In this document: positions 34,532 to 43,740 of the stretch, piece by piece
How positions within the stretch are numbered: position 1 is the stretch's first letter
Layout: each line of letters begins with the position of its first letter
Virus record (IMG/VR): IMGVR_UViG_3300026519_000012
Location: 1 to 64,000 of that record
DNA: 64,000 bases
Origin: a virus
Strand: one strand, 5' to 3'
Made by a program: the position numbers and the translations under genes
The notes under the pieces: model-generated
The model's input: only the letters and a program-made list of their open reading frames with translations
Databases searched by the model: none
What the model was told of the DNA's origin: nothing

Positions 34532-34768
34532 ATGTCAAAACACATTACGCCAAAACAGGCAGGCGAACATATCACGGATCAAGAGATCCAACTGATACTA
34601 ACATTACCCGCAATCACCGCTAGTATGGAGTTAGTTAACAATTACGGCGTAACGGTATCAACACACCCAACGCTGCCCGGTGTGCTAACATACACATTAC
34701 CACGACACACATTTCACTGGTATCGTGCTGACAGGTATTTAACCCTAGATAATGAGCAGGTGGCATAA
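34532..34768 (+). CDS. small early protein (phage B), 78 residues
   Basis: A 78-residue protein with ribosome site AAGGGGG before ATG 34532. SKHITPKQAGEHITDQEIQLILTLPAITA suggests a helical N-terminus, then a beta-rich end (VLTYTLPRHTFHWYRADRYL). It has its own promoter. Family not recognised. Confidence 0.6.
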   Translation: MSKHITPKQAGEHITDQEIQLILTLPAITASMELVNNYGVTVSTHPTLPGVLTYTLPRHTFHWYRADRYLTLDNEQVA

Positions 34769-34769
34769 T

Positions 34770-34940
34770 ATGGACACCAAAATAATCGTATCTGACGGCC
34801 AGAATTTCCACGATTTTAGCGCCCGCCAAAAGGCTCTCGTGACAAAAACGTTTGAATTTTGCCCATGGGCTAGCCATTCATTTATTTTTGGCCATTTTCT
34901 GCCTGACGGTTTATGCCCGGTTCAAAGCGTTGGGAGTTAA
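34770..34940 (+). CDS. small protein, possibly 5' part of a frameshifted gene
   Basis: A 56-residue frame from ATG 34770 (AGGTGG upstream), starting just after the previous stop. MDTKIIVSDGQNFHDFSARQKALV reads like the N-terminus of a soluble protein. The frame ends soon after the next frame opens in another register, so the two may be one gene split by an indel. Confidence 0.45.
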   Translation: MDTKIIVSDGQNFHDFSARQKALVTKTFEFCPWASHSFIFGHFLPDGLCPVQSVGS

Positions 34941-35101
34941 TTTCGGGCATTGCTGATGATCGAGCGGTCTGGCGGAACAGCAACACTAAGCACGAGATTG
35001 TTATTGTCGATTCCGGCTACACAAAAGCTGCGCAGACGTGTGATTTTACAGGGGGGGGGCTATACCCCCCATTTTTTATTTGGCCGTCTGTGTATAAATA
35101 G
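34913..35101 (+). CDS. small protein or 3' part of a frameshifted gene
   Basis: A 62-residue frame from ATG 34913 overlapping the preceding frame by 28 bases. GSKRWELISGIADDRAVWRNSNTKHEIVIVDSGY is credible protein, but no ribosome site is evident. The last 18 codons read through a G-run/C-run hairpin that looks like a terminator. It is more likely the continuation of the gene at 34770, with a real or sequencing frameshift, than an independent gene. Confidence 0.4.
   Translation: MPGSKRWELISGIADDRAVWRNSNTKHEIVIVDSGYTKAAQTCDFTGGGLYPPFFIWPSVYK
35051..35078 (+). terminator. terminator hairpin with G9 run
   Basis: GGGGGG-CTATA-CCCCCC followed by ATTTTTTATT forms a strong rho-independent terminator in front of the late genes. 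The G9 homopolymer is a place where sequence length errors are likely. Confidence 0.7.
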
Positions 35102-35147
35102 TCGCGCACAAAATTTTTTGTAAAAAAATTTCACCTAAGGAATATTA

Positions 35148-35240
35148 ATGGCTATCTTACATGACATCACCACTGTAATATTTGGATTTACTTGTATTGT
35201 GATATTAACTACTGTTGTAGGATGGGTGTTTGGTGGCTAG
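35148..35240 (+). CDS. 30-residue single-span membrane peptide
   Basis: ATG 35148 follows CTAAGGAA at good spacing. The product MAILHDITTVIFGFTCIVIL continues TTVVGWVFGG, one hydrophobic span with almost no polar tail. It overlaps the start of the small terminase gene by up to 11 bases, suggesting translational coupling. It could be a small holin, antiholin or another membrane peptide. The ribosome site and overlap support a real gene despite its length. Confidence 0.55.
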   Translation: MAILHDITTVIFGFTCIVILTTVVGWVFGG

Positions 35241-35811
35241 TCTACTGGCGCAACTGAGTGAAGAACAGAAAGAGCTTGCACAGCGTAAGGTTGCAGAATT
35301 TACAGTGCAAGGTCTGCCGGACGTCCAAATTGCTTCGGTCATTGGTGTACCGGAAGAGCTGGTGGCGGAAATTAAATTGCAGGCAGCATATATCACAATA
35401 GAAGCGCGTTTAAAAACAGAGGCACTAACCAAGACGGCGAATATCAGTGCTGCATGGGATACGGCAGAGGCGCGAGCTTTGGAAGTTGTCAATAAATATT
35501 TGCAGGTCAATAGTGATCCCGATTATGCTATTAAGGTGGCAGGAATGGCCAACAGGGCGGTGCGCAGAAGTACGGGGGAAACTGTCAATGCTACAACCGC
35601 CGGGGACAAAGCAATAACTATTAACTTGCAAACTACTTATATTGAAAACTTACAAAATAATGCGAACCTTGAAATTGGCAAGGAAAAGCAGAAAGAGCCC
35701 CAGCATGTAATGAATATGATGAACCCGCGAGAAGCTGAGGAGTTATTATTCTCACCTGCTGAAGAGGATGCGCGGGCAGTTCATTTGCTAGGCCGTAAAC
35801 CAGATGGGTGA
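35230..35811 (+). CDS. terminase small subunit (phage B)
   Basis: A 193-residue protein beginning at TTG 35230 or GTG 35233. Residues about 25-60 (KVAEFTVQGLPDVQIASVIGVPEELVAEIK) resemble a helix-turn-helix. The centre is helical with repeated Ala/Arg. The C-terminus is acidic (AEELLFSPAEEDARAV). Position directly before the large terminase with an 8-base overlap supports the assignment. It is unrelated by eye to the small terminase of phage A. Confidence 0.65.
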   Translation: MVASLLAQLSEEQKELAQRKVAEFTVQGLPDVQIASVIGVPEELVAEIKLQAAYITIEARLKTEALTKTANISAAWDTAEARALEVVNKYLQVNSDPDYAIKVAGMANRAVRRSTGETVNATTAGDKAITINLQTTYIENLQNNANLEIGKEKQKEPQHVMNMMNPREAEELLFSPAEEDARAVHLLGRKPDG

Positions 35812-37273
35812 AGCGCAGGTAGCGGTTAATTTAGCCGAAGTAAAAACTCGACTTCGCGAGGATAAAGAGTTTTTCATACAGTTCTACTTAGGTCATGAAA
35901 TCCATCTGCCTGTTCCGCAATTTCATGTTGATGTGTTGAGCGCGATGGTCAATCCAGAAGTGTTAAAATTTGCTTGTGCAATACCGCGAGACCATGCAAA
36001 AACTACGCTGGCAAAACTAGCAGCGGTTGATTCCATAGTATTTACAGACAATAAATTTACGCTGTATCTATCAAACACCCTACCCATAGCGAAACCAGCA
36101 ACACAAGATATTATTAACTTTTTACTTACACCTAATTCCATAGCGGTTTTCGGGGAACCTAAATTCATTATTGATCGCCCTAACGAGGGGTATTTTGTAT
36201 TTGAGCTGGGCGGGAGAGTCAAGATATTGAAGGCTTTTGGTGCGGGGCAGCAAGTGCGCGGATTGAATGTATTGCACGCACGCCCAGATCTAGTAGTTGT
36301 GGATGATCTGGAAGACACGGATAACATCGCCACGCCGGAACTGTTTAAAAAGTTAAAACGATGGTTTTACGGGAATTTATTAAAAGCCACCAATAAATTT
36401 AATAAGAAAATAATATGGCTTGGAAATTTAATTGAGAAAGAATCGATGCTTTATGAGCATTGCCATAGCCAGTTTTGGCATTCTAGACTATATGGGGCAA
36501 TTTTAAATACAGGCGAGCCTTTATGGCCGGATGCGTGGTCGCTGGAAGCATTGCAGGCTGACTATCAAGAATACGCGGAAACGGGGATGGCAGACGTATG
36601 GTTTGCAGAGATGATGAATATTCCTATGGGCGGCAAATCATCTTTAATTCAAGCCGGTGAAATACAGTATGTAGCTCCTATTGCTCCTGGCGACGCGACA
36701 CATGGGTTTATTACTGTCGATTTAGCAATCTCGGAAGAGAAATGGGCGCATAAAACCACTATTACTGTACACATGTTAATAGAAGAAACTGCCACATCTG
36801 ATGTATATTGGCAAATAGTGTGGGAGAATGCATATTTAGGAATAGACACGATTAAATTATTTTGGGAGTTAGTAGAGGTTGCGGAAACTTGGCAAATCAA
36901 TGTCATTGGGATAGAAGACGCCGCATATCAAAAATCTTTACAGTCAGTCTACCCGCATCTTTGTTTATTGCACAATGTACAGGGATTGATATTTAGGCCT
37001 GTGCCCGCGTCGAAACGTTTAATATTAAGGCTGTCTGCATTTGCTGGATATCTAAAACGCGGGTATTACAAATTAACAGAAGGGGATTTTAGGATAACTA
37101 AACAACTACTGTCTTTCGATCCTCAAAAGAAACATAATGAAGATGACAGTATTGATGGTGCCGCTCAAGGTGTGTATATGATAGATGCGTATATAACAGA
37201 GATAATGGCAAACAAAGAACGGCTAAATTCTACATCTTTAGCCACAACTATAGCAGAATTTGCAGAGGTCTAA
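35804..37273 (+). CDS. terminase large subunit (phage B)
   Basis: A 489-residue packaging ATPase/nuclease. The Walker A variant is AIPRDHAKTTLA (residues about 61-68), Walker B LVVVDDLEDTDN, then the coupling strand KIIWLGNLIEKES. The nuclease half has GFITVDLAISEEKWAHKT, INVIGIEDAAYQKS and DDSIDGAAQGVYM with the expected acidic residues. The Asp-His-Ala version of the P-loop is seen in T7-like terminases. It overlaps the small subunit gene; the portal gene follows directly. Confidence 0.88.
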   Translation: MGEAQVAVNLAEVKTRLREDKEFFIQFYLGHEIHLPVPQFHVDVLSAMVNPEVLKFACAIPRDHAKTTLAKLAAVDSIVFTDNKFTLYLSNTLPIAKPATQDIINFLLTPNSIAVFGEPKFIIDRPNEGYFVFELGGRVKILKAFGAGQQVRGLNVLHARPDLVVVDDLEDTDNIATPELFKKLKRWFYGNLLKATNKFNKKIIWLGNLIEKESMLYEHCHSQFWHSRLYGAILNTGEPLWPDAWSLEALQADYQEYAETGMADVWFAEMMNIPMGGKSSLIQAGEIQYVAPIAPGDATHGFITVDLAISEEKWAHKTTITVHMLIEETATSDVYWQIVWENAYLGIDTIKLFWELVEVAETWQINVIGIEDAAYQKSLQSVYPHLCLLHNVQGLIFRPVPASKRLILRLSAFAGYLKRGYYKLTEGDFRITKQLLSFDPQKKHNEDDSIDGAAQGVYMIDAYITEIMANKERLNSTSLATTIAEFAEV

Positions 37274-37274
37274 T

Positions 37275-39185
37275 ATGGCGCGTAGTAAGAACACTTCCGT
37301 ACAAATAAGCGAAACGCTAATTATCACAACCAAACAGCACGAGCGGTTGTTGAAATATTTAAAATCTAGATTGGAAGTTGGCAAAAATCACCGGGACGCA
37401 CGTGTGGAACGGTATCGCTCAATCGATAAACAAATTGCTGGGTATTTGCGGCTGAGTAAAGAAGACAGAAAACGAGAAGCCGAATCATCTGCGGGTTTTT
37501 CTGTAAAACCTCACGATGTTAGTTTGCCCCTAGCTATGGTACAACTGGATGAGGCGTTAACATTTTTAATGACTGCTCTTGCCCCAGACGATGGGATGTA
37601 TAAAGCGTTTGCGGCGAAGGAGTATCAAGACGCTGCGAAGGCGTTTGCTGCTGTGATGAATGAACATGCGGAAATGTACGACCATTATACGAATGTGGCC
37701 ATGTGCATTTTTGACCAGCTTAAATATAACGAAGGCGGTTTACGCACCCAATGGATGGCAGAAAATGTCCCTTTCGTTGGTACAGTAACTGGCACGCAAG
37801 AAGCTCTCATAGAAGAAAATCCGCTAGATTCCGTAGAGGGAAATCAGCTACTTGCACTGGATATGTACAATACTCTATATGACCCCAGTGTCCCGCTAAA
37901 TAGATTAGCAAAAGAGGGGGAATTTGTGGCGTGGGTAGATAAGCCGTTACCTTATAGAGTAGACAAAATGGCAGGTGCGGGAATAATTCATGGGGTGGGG
38001 CGGTTTTTATCCTATGATGCCGAAACAGGCTATACTATAAGTGGCAAAGGTGGATATTACGAAACTAGGCCAGTAATTAATAGTTTAACAGCCGCAGGCA
38101 AGGCTGACAGTAGAGGTATGGACTGGGCAGCGATATTAACGCAAGCATCTGGCACACGAATAGCTGGCGGACCTGAGTTAGTAACTATTGTTTGTTGGAT
38201 CAAGTCCGGGGCGTTTGGTTTATCACCTAAAAAGAATACTGCTTTTGAGTTATGGCAATTCACCATTGCACAATGTGAATACATAGTATCTGCTACGTTA
38301 CTGACAAATGTTCACCAACAATTGCCCGTATCTATAGGTAGGATATGGACAGACGGTTTCGAGTATCAAACTAAGTCTTATAGTGAAATGCTTTTACCAT
38401 TCCAGCGATTTTCCAGCTTCCAACTCAACGTCCACACACGTGCACAAAGAAAGAAATTATATGGGTTGACCGTTTTTGATAAACGCGTTTTTCCTGATTT
38501 GGATACAGAAGCGGTTAATGGTGGGATGTATGGAACTGATGGAACAACGACAATAAAAAACATCCGTGACCATATTACACAATTTAACGAGGCTCCGGAT
38601 ACTTCAAGTGCGCTAACTGATATTCAAGTAATGTCAGATATCATGCAAAATATTCTACCTACACAATTAGACCGGCAAGTGGCAGGGCTGGAACGTGCCA
38701 CGCAATATCAAGCCGCAGCTGTAGTGCAGGCGTCAAATAAGAGAAATTTAAAGATCGCACGTACAATTAATGCCCAAACTTTAAATACTGTGCGCCATCA
38801 AATGTATTGGAATGTTCTAAGCTACCAGAAAGCTATCACGTTGTTTGATACTCAAGGGAAGCCAATCGAAGTCAATCCCAAAGAGATACGTTCTTCCAAG
38901 GTGAAATTCGCACTTGCGGATATGCTTTCAGGTGTAGACAAACTGGCAATACTTATGAATCTTAAAGACATTCTTCCGAGTATTATACAGTCGCAAGCGG
39001 CACTGCAACGGATAGACATTGTAGGACTTTTGAATTATTATACTTCACTAAGCGGGGATGTTACTGATCTAACTGCCTTCGAGTTTAAACATCCTTTGGA
39101 TGCCTTACCGCAAGAGCAGAAAGATGTTGCTATGCAATTATTACAGACGGCTATGGCAGAGCAGAACAATGCTGGCGGCGTATAA
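37275..39185 (+). CDS. portal protein (phage B)
   Basis: A 636-residue protein from ATG 37275, one base after the terminase stop. The long N-terminal helix-rich part (LLKYLKSRLEVGKNHRDAR) is followed by FSVKPHDVSLPLAMVQLDEAL and QFNEAPDTSSALTDIQVMSD. The C-terminal domain contains KRNLKIARTINAQTLNTVRH. Size, order (TerL, portal, scaffold, capsid) and fold style support a portal of the podovirus/siphovirus type that differs from the P22 portal in module A. Confidence 0.75.
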   Translation: MARSKNTSVQISETLIITTKQHERLLKYLKSRLEVGKNHRDARVERYRSIDKQIAGYLRLSKEDRKREAESSAGFSVKPHDVSLPLAMVQLDEALTFLMTALAPDDGMYKAFAAKEYQDAAKAFAAVMNEHAEMYDHYTNVAMCIFDQLKYNEGGLRTQWMAENVPFVGTVTGTQEALIEENPLDSVEGNQLLALDMYNTLYDPSVPLNRLAKEGEFVAWVDKPLPYRVDKMAGAGIIHGVGRFLSYDAETGYTISGKGGYYETRPVINSLTAAGKADSRGMDWAAILTQASGTRIAGGPELVTIVCWIKSGAFGLSPKKNTAFELWQFTIAQCEYIVSATLLTNVHQQLPVSIGRIWTDGFEYQTKSYSEMLLPFQRFSSFQLNVHTRAQRKKLYGLTVFDKRVFPDLDTEAVNGGMYGTDGTTTIKNIRDHITQFNEAPDTSSALTDIQVMSDIMQNILPTQLDRQVAGLERATQYQAAAVVQASNKRNLKIARTINAQTLNTVRHQMYWNVLSYQKAITLFDTQGKPIEVNPKEIRSSKVKFALADMLSGVDKLAILMNLKDILPSIIQSQAALQRIDIVGLLNYYTSLSGDVTDLTAFEFKHPLDALPQEQKDVAMQLLQTAMAEQNNAGGV

Positions 39186-39426
39186 ACAGCTAGACGCGCT
39201 CACTCAGCAGCATATTTTATTATCTACACCTACTGCCGCGTATATTTTATTAGCCGAAAAAGAGCGTCAACGGCTATGTGAAGAATTACAGGCATTACAC
39301 CGCCTGTCTGATGCTGAGCTAATTGCTAGTTACCGCAATCTTACTGCACGTATAGAAACTGTGGATGGCTTAATTAGTTTTTACACTTATTTAACAACCA
39401 AGTTGGAGGAAATACACAATGTTTAA
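39169..39426 (+). CDS. small helical protein between portal and scaffold
   Basis: An 85-residue protein from ATG 39169, inside the portal end. It is strongly helical (AAYILLAEKERQRLCEELQALHRL, then LSDAELIASYRNLTARIETV). It could help in head assembly. Its stop overlaps the scaffold start. Confidence 0.55.
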   Translation: MLAAYKQLDALTQQHILLSTPTAAYILLAEKERQRLCEELQALHRLSDAELIASYRNLTARIETVDGLISFYTYLTTKLEEIHNV

Positions 39427-40102
39427 ATTACTTGAAAAGCTGGAAGAAGAGTCTACAGGCGGGGAGCCCGCGCCTACGGGTGCGGAGGAAGTAAAACCTA
39501 ACACCGAAACTAACGTTGACCCTTATGCTACAATGTGGCAACCGCCGAAAGAGGAAGAGCCAAAGGAACAAGCAGCAGTTCAGGTTGTACAACAAGCGCC
39601 GCAGACGTATAATATCGATGCGCATATTGAAAGTTTAGGGCTTGCGCCACCAGTAAATACGGAATTATTCCAGTCCGCCTTGCAAGGTGACGCGGAAGCT
39701 ATGCAGAATGTTCTACAGGCAAACAGTAACCAAATATATAAACAAATGCTTGGTGATGTCAACAAGTTGATTACCGCTAAGATTGCCGCAGCCGTAGATA
39801 GCGCGGGCGCTGCAACAGGGGCGCAAATTAACGACAAGCTGGCCATGAACGCTTTAGCCTCTGAAGTTCCGGCCTCACGAAATCCGGCTATCCAACCAAT
39901 GGTGGAAGCAGCATTTAAACAATTTTTGCAAACTAAGTCAGTAAGCGAGGCAATTGCAGAAACTAAGAAATATTTAGCTTACGTTGGCACCACAATAGGG
40001 GACTCACAGACCGCCAATGTGGGTCAGCAAGGTGAATTGAACGACGGCTCTGTCACATCAGGGGCTAAAGAAGAAGACTGGCTCGAATTGTTAAAAGGGT
40101 GA
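39419..40102 (+). CDS. capsid scaffolding protein (phage B)
   Basis: A 227-residue acidic protein. The first 65 residues are Glu/Pro/Gln rich (EEVKPNTETNVDPY, PPKEEEPKEQ) and disordered. A helical middle follows, and the end is EEDWLELLKG. Composition and place between portal and capsid genes match phage scaffolds. It has ribosome site GGAGGA before ATG 39419. Confidence 0.7.
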   Translation: MFKLLEKLEEESTGGEPAPTGAEEVKPNTETNVDPYATMWQPPKEEEPKEQAAVQVVQQAPQTYNIDAHIESLGLAPPVNTELFQSALQGDAEAMQNVLQANSNQIYKQMLGDVNKLITAKIAAAVDSAGAATGAQINDKLAMNALASEVPASRNPAIQPMVEAAFKQFLQTKSVSEAIAETKKYLAYVGTTIGDSQTANVGQQGELNDGSVTSGAKEEDWLELLKG

Positions 40103-40130
40103 CAATGGGCACAACTAGGAGATTTAACTA

Positions 40131-41297
40131 ATGGCTGTAAAAGGTGTATTTACTTCCGATGCGAATGTGAATTCTTCACGTAAAGGTGATTTTGCTAGTG
40201 GTGTGTTGTATGGCGCGCCTGCTGGTTCTGCGCCACTGCTTGCTTTATCGGCGGGGATGAAATCAGCAGATGCAATGGATACCGCAACTCACTGGTTCGA
40301 GCAGAATCATATCTCTGGCAGGGAAGAGATTATCAATAATGCAGGTGTTGGGGACACTATTGTAGTACGCGATGCGTCTGCTATCATTCCGGGTATTTTA
40401 TACTGGGTGGAAACTACAGGAGAATATATATTCGTTCTTGCGGTTTCAGGAACGACATTAACGGTACAGCGTGCTTTCGGGGAAACTGTGGCGGCGAACA
40501 TTGATGGTACAGGGACTGCTGTTGATATGCAGCGTATATCTTCTGCACATGAAGAGGGATCAAGTAAACCAGTTGCTTTAGCTTATATCGCAGAACCTAA
40601 ATGGCAGTACCAGCAAATTTTTCGTAACACTTGGGATGTCACCAATACTACCGCCGCCGTTTCTTATCACACTGGCGATGTTGTAGCTTCTAATCGTGCG
40701 GATGCGGCAAATCTCCATGCAGAAGATCAAGAGCGCGCCTTTTGGTGGTCACGTATGGCTGTCGGTTCACAGAACGGTAAACCTTTCCGCACAATGGCTG
40801 GAATTGACAGTCGGATCGTTACTAATGTTCGTGCGCAAGGGGCAAATACGCAAGCGCAGCACTTGAATTCGTGGATGAAGGATATTCACCGTACGAATAT
40901 TAAAGGGCAAGCTGATGAGCGTATTTACTTTGCTGGCAATACCGCTTTGGAAGTGATTAATAAACTTGCTGCTATTAATGGGACAACACAGCTACAGCCG
41001 GGCACTACTGAATACGGACTAAAAGTTATGAAGTGGCTCACACCTTTTGGGGATATGTCAATCATGACAGCGCCATTAATGAGTGAATCGCCTGTATGGA
41101 CGAAGAGTTTATATGCTTTGCATCCAGCTGCTTTGCGCACACGTTATCTGCGACGTACTACTCATGAAGATAACGCGCAAGATAATGGCGTCGACGCCAC
41201 TTCTGGTGTATTTACTACAGAATGTTCTATAGAGCTATTGAAAGAAAGTGTTTGTGGAAAATTCACTGGCATTGATACAGCCGCTGCTGATAGTTAA
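40131..41297 (+). CDS. major capsid protein, DUF5309-like (phage B)
   Basis: A 388-residue protein. Features that recall the DUF5309 capsid family are a loop with a Gly/Asp-rich beta segment (GREEIINNAGVGDTIVVRD), a central stretch (PKWQYQQIFRNTWDVTNTTAAV) followed by a helix (QERAFWWSRMAVGSQNGKPFRTMAGI), and a segment with ADERIYFAGNTALEVINKLAA. It follows the scaffold and precedes the head-completion genes, and no other gene here could form the shell. It is unrelated to the P22-type coat at 8914-10146. Confidence 0.75.
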   Translation: MAVKGVFTSDANVNSSRKGDFASGVLYGAPAGSAPLLALSAGMKSADAMDTATHWFEQNHISGREEIINNAGVGDTIVVRDASAIIPGILYWVETTGEYIFVLAVSGTTLTVQRAFGETVAANIDGTGTAVDMQRISSAHEEGSSKPVALAYIAEPKWQYQQIFRNTWDVTNTTAAVSYHTGDVVASNRADAANLHAEDQERAFWWSRMAVGSQNGKPFRTMAGIDSRIVTNVRAQGANTQAQHLNSWMKDIHRTNIKGQADERIYFAGNTALEVINKLAAINGTTQLQPGTTEYGLKVMKWLTPFGDMSIMTAPLMSESPVWTKSLYALHPAALRTRYLRRTTHEDNAQDNGVDATSGVFTTECSIELLKESVCGKFTGIDTAAADS

Positions 41298-41314
41298 CCG
41301 TTAGGAGAAATGAC

Positions 41315-41560
41315 ATGGCTTTAGTTTTTGTACCTGTAGGTGGGTACTCCAATATTACACAGGTGGTTTCGGCTGCTGCACAGACTGCGATACTAGCTGA
41401 AATTGATAAATTCGCAGGCGTGCTTCCTGATCCGGAGGCATCCCCTCCAACGCAAGGGGCAAGCCCAGATTATGATGCTATTCGTTCGGATGTGATTAAG
41501 AATATCCGCGTGGAGTTGGACGCCTTGAAAGCTGCTATTGATGCAGCACCTACAGTATGA
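41315..41560 (+). CDS. small head-operon protein (phage B), 81 residues
   Basis: An 81-residue protein with ribosome site TTAGGAGAAA before ATG 41315. A short hydrophobic N-terminus (LVFVPVGGYSNITQVV) precedes helices. Its place right after the capsid gene suggests head decoration or completion. Not recognised. Confidence 0.6.
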   Translation: MALVFVPVGGYSNITQVVSAAAQTAILAEIDKFAGVLPDPEASPPTQGASPDYDAIRSDVIKNIRVELDALKAAIDAAPTV

Positions 41561-41973
41561 GCAAAGTATACTTCGCAAGCAAAAATAGCCCTACGTTTAA
41601 AATCAGCTTGGGGTCTACGCTTGTGGAGTTTCTTGATGGCGGTTACGTGCTTGATCCTGAAGACAAGGAAGAGGCGGCGATACTTAAAGAGCTACGCAAC
41701 GAATTAGCACGCAAACGTAGTTCTTTGCCTTTGCATATCTATGAGGTATCCTCTTTGCAGGCAGAAGCTATTGTACGCGAGCATCAAAAATCTCGACCGC
41801 GTACGGCTGTAAAAGGTTCACAGGATTCTGGGCAGCATAACAATCTGGCTAAGAACCTTGCGTTCAATGAAGCTCTTGGCCGTGCAGTCGCCAGCAAGGA
41901 TAACAAAGGCATTATACCGAAAGATAGCATGCCTATTGTTGAAGCCGGTGCCGGAAGTAGACAGGTGTTGTAA
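41557..41973 (+). CDS. head-operon protein (phage B), 138 residues
   Basis: A 138-residue protein overlapping its neighbour by 4 bases (ATGA). It opens with a beta hairpin (KVYFASKNSPTFKISLGSTLVEFLDGGYVL) then charged helices (KEEAAILKELRNELARKR) and a basic disordered end. No family recognised. Confidence 0.6.
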   Translation: MSKVYFASKNSPTFKISLGSTLVEFLDGGYVLDPEDKEEAAILKELRNELARKRSSLPLHIYEVSSLQAEAIVREHQKSRPRTAVKGSQDSGQHNNLAKNLAFNEALGRAVASKDNKGIIPKDSMPIVEAGAGSRQVL

Positions 41974-42644
41974 TGGCGAATTCCCGCACATTAACAACAC
42001 TTGTTCAGGAAGCTGTACGCGAATCTAGGCGTATGGAAAGAGTAAGTGACTGTGTGCGTTTTGTGAGAGCTACTGTGCGGGAATGTCAAGCTTTACAATT
42101 GTTTGATGATGATTTAGTAGAAGAGCAACTCGCCGCAGACGCGGTGCCTTTTATTTGGACTCCATCTGCCACCATTAGGCATTTGGATTTTGTTAGGTAC
42201 CACGCAGGCGCAGATTATGAATATCCTACATTCATAAAACCTAGCTTGCGACAGAGGGAAGCTGCTTTTTATTACTACAAGAGCGGAAAGAGTATTGTAT
42301 TCGCAGGGGCATCGGTAGGGATGTTAATTGACGTATCTTATTATAGCACACTGCCTGCGCTTAATTACTACGACCCAAAACTTGGGCTAATAGAACCTGC
42401 GTCTTATGATTTAATGCTACGGGCGTGGACATATAGCACAGAGGGCTTGTCGGCAGAAGCACAGGAAGCTGCTAGAGATGCCGTAACAAACTGGCTTATT
42501 TTTGACTGGTATGATTTAATCATGGAAGGCGTACTGGCTAAATTGTATAAAGCCTCTGATGATGACCGCGCCCGTACGCATTATTCTCAATATAAAGCAG
42601 GGCAAGTTGAGTTGGTTGCGATGGCTTCAGGGATTAACTCATGA
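41973..42644 (+). CDS. adaptor / gatekeeper-type tail connector (phage B)
   Basis: A 223-residue protein. Four helices are suggested by LTTLVQEAVRESRRMERVSDCVRF at the start and by the C-terminal LIMEGVLAKLYKASDDDRAR. The centre is beta-rich (SIVFAGASVGMLIDVSYYS). This helix bundle with inserted beta domain resembles podovirus adaptors (T7 gp11 type) that link portal and nozzle. Position agrees. Confidence 0.6.
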   Translation: MANSRTLTTLVQEAVRESRRMERVSDCVRFVRATVRECQALQLFDDDLVEEQLAADAVPFIWTPSATIRHLDFVRYHAGADYEYPTFIKPSLRQREAAFYYYKSGKSIVFAGASVGMLIDVSYYSTLPALNYYDPKLGLIEPASYDLMLRAWTYSTEGLSAEAQEAARDAVTNWLIFDWYDLIMEGVLAKLYKASDDDRARTHYSQYKAGQVELVAMASGINS

Positions 42645-43225
42645 AGGCTATACTACAACCTGCTCTTTATATGAGTGAATTTGATCTTGCACAGAAGTTA
42701 GAGACAGAGCAAGCGTTGTACGAAAATTTTGAGCTTGCAAAGCGCGGCCTTGTAGGGAGCAGCGTAGTGAAGATACTGAGCGTTAGTAACTCAACAGAAA
42801 AAACTGTCCTTGCAGAAATTATACTTCTGCCGGAAAAGTCTTTTACCCTCTCTACAAGCTACAGATTCAAAATTGCAGGCACCTATTCAACGGCGGCCAT
42901 AGGGGGCTTGTACACATTAGGTGTAGAACTTGGAGGGGTGTCTTTGGCTACTGTCAGTAAAAATACTTCCGGGAGCTTTATGGAGCCGTTTACGCTGGAA
43001 GGGAGCCTAAATATCTTGTCAGCGGGACTTAACGGTGAAGTTTTTGCTGATATTTGTTTATTAGACAACCTCGGTACGTCCTTAGCTAATACAAGTACAC
43101 CTGCTGCCGTAGATCTTTCACAGCCTGTGACCTTTGCGCTCACACAGGAATGGGATGCTGCGCATGCTGACAATACGCTTAATGCACATTACGCAACATT
43201 AACGGTTTATGGGGATGGTAGCTAA
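42641..43225 (+). CDS. tail/head-completion protein (phage B), 194 residues
   Basis: A 194-residue protein overlapping the previous gene by 4 bases. A helical start (LYMSEFDLAQKLETEQALYENFELAKRG shortened here to its pattern) is followed by a beta-sandwich (TVLAEIILLPEKSFTLSTSY, FADICLLDNLGTSLANT). A structural protein by context; no family recognised. Confidence 0.55.
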   Translation: MKAILQPALYMSEFDLAQKLETEQALYENFELAKRGLVGSSVVKILSVSNSTEKTVLAEIILLPEKSFTLSTSYRFKIAGTYSTAAIGGLYTLGVELGGVSLATVSKNTSGSFMEPFTLEGSLNILSAGLNGEVFADICLLDNLGTSLANTSTPAAVDLSQPVTFALTQEWDAAHADNTLNAHYATLTVYGDGS

Positions 43226-43737
43226 TGCGTGGGGAATTTGAAATTTTTGATGTGCGACCAGCAGGGACCCCTGTGGAAATTGGGGAGAAACCTCTTGTTG
43301 TTCCTAACTCGTTAGTAGCAGAAGGCGGTATTGCTTATTTGCGTATGATTTTTCAAGGCGATAATACTGTTATAGGGCTAGGGCAGAATTATTATCTAGG
43401 GGGGTGTGCGCAAACACCAGAAGCAAGTGATAGTTTATCTTCCATATCCACGGAACCTGCATTCATTAATGGCTATTCCAGACCTGCCTTAATAAGAAAT
43501 TCTACAGGTTTTCCAGTTATTGACGTAGTTAATGGCGTAGCTAGGGCGCAATCAGCTTTAGCTACATTCACAGCAACAGGGGGTAATTTTACTTTGCCGA
43601 TTAGCCGCTTATTTTTATGTTCAGTGGCTACAGGATATACAGGCACCTTATTTGCTTACACAGGGGCATTAGAGTCTGCGATAACTTTGGCTGCTGGTGA
43701 TTCTTTACCTGTACGTTACAATCTTTACTGGGATTAG
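43225..43737 (+). CDS. tail protein (phage B), 170 residues
   Basis: A 170-residue protein starting at ATG 43225, which overlaps the previous stop by one base. All-beta style (RMIFQGDNTVIGLGQNYYLG, LATFTATGGNFTLPISRLFL) with Gly-rich turns, like small tail or baseplate domains. The next gene begins three bases after its stop. Confidence 0.55.
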   Translation: MRGEFEIFDVRPAGTPVEIGEKPLVVPNSLVAEGGIAYLRMIFQGDNTVIGLGQNYYLGGCAQTPEASDSLSSISTEPAFINGYSRPALIRNSTGFPVIDVVNGVARAQSALATFTATGGNFTLPISRLFLCSVATGYTGTLFAYTGALESAITLAAGDSLPVRYNLYWD

Positions 43738-43740
43738 CAA

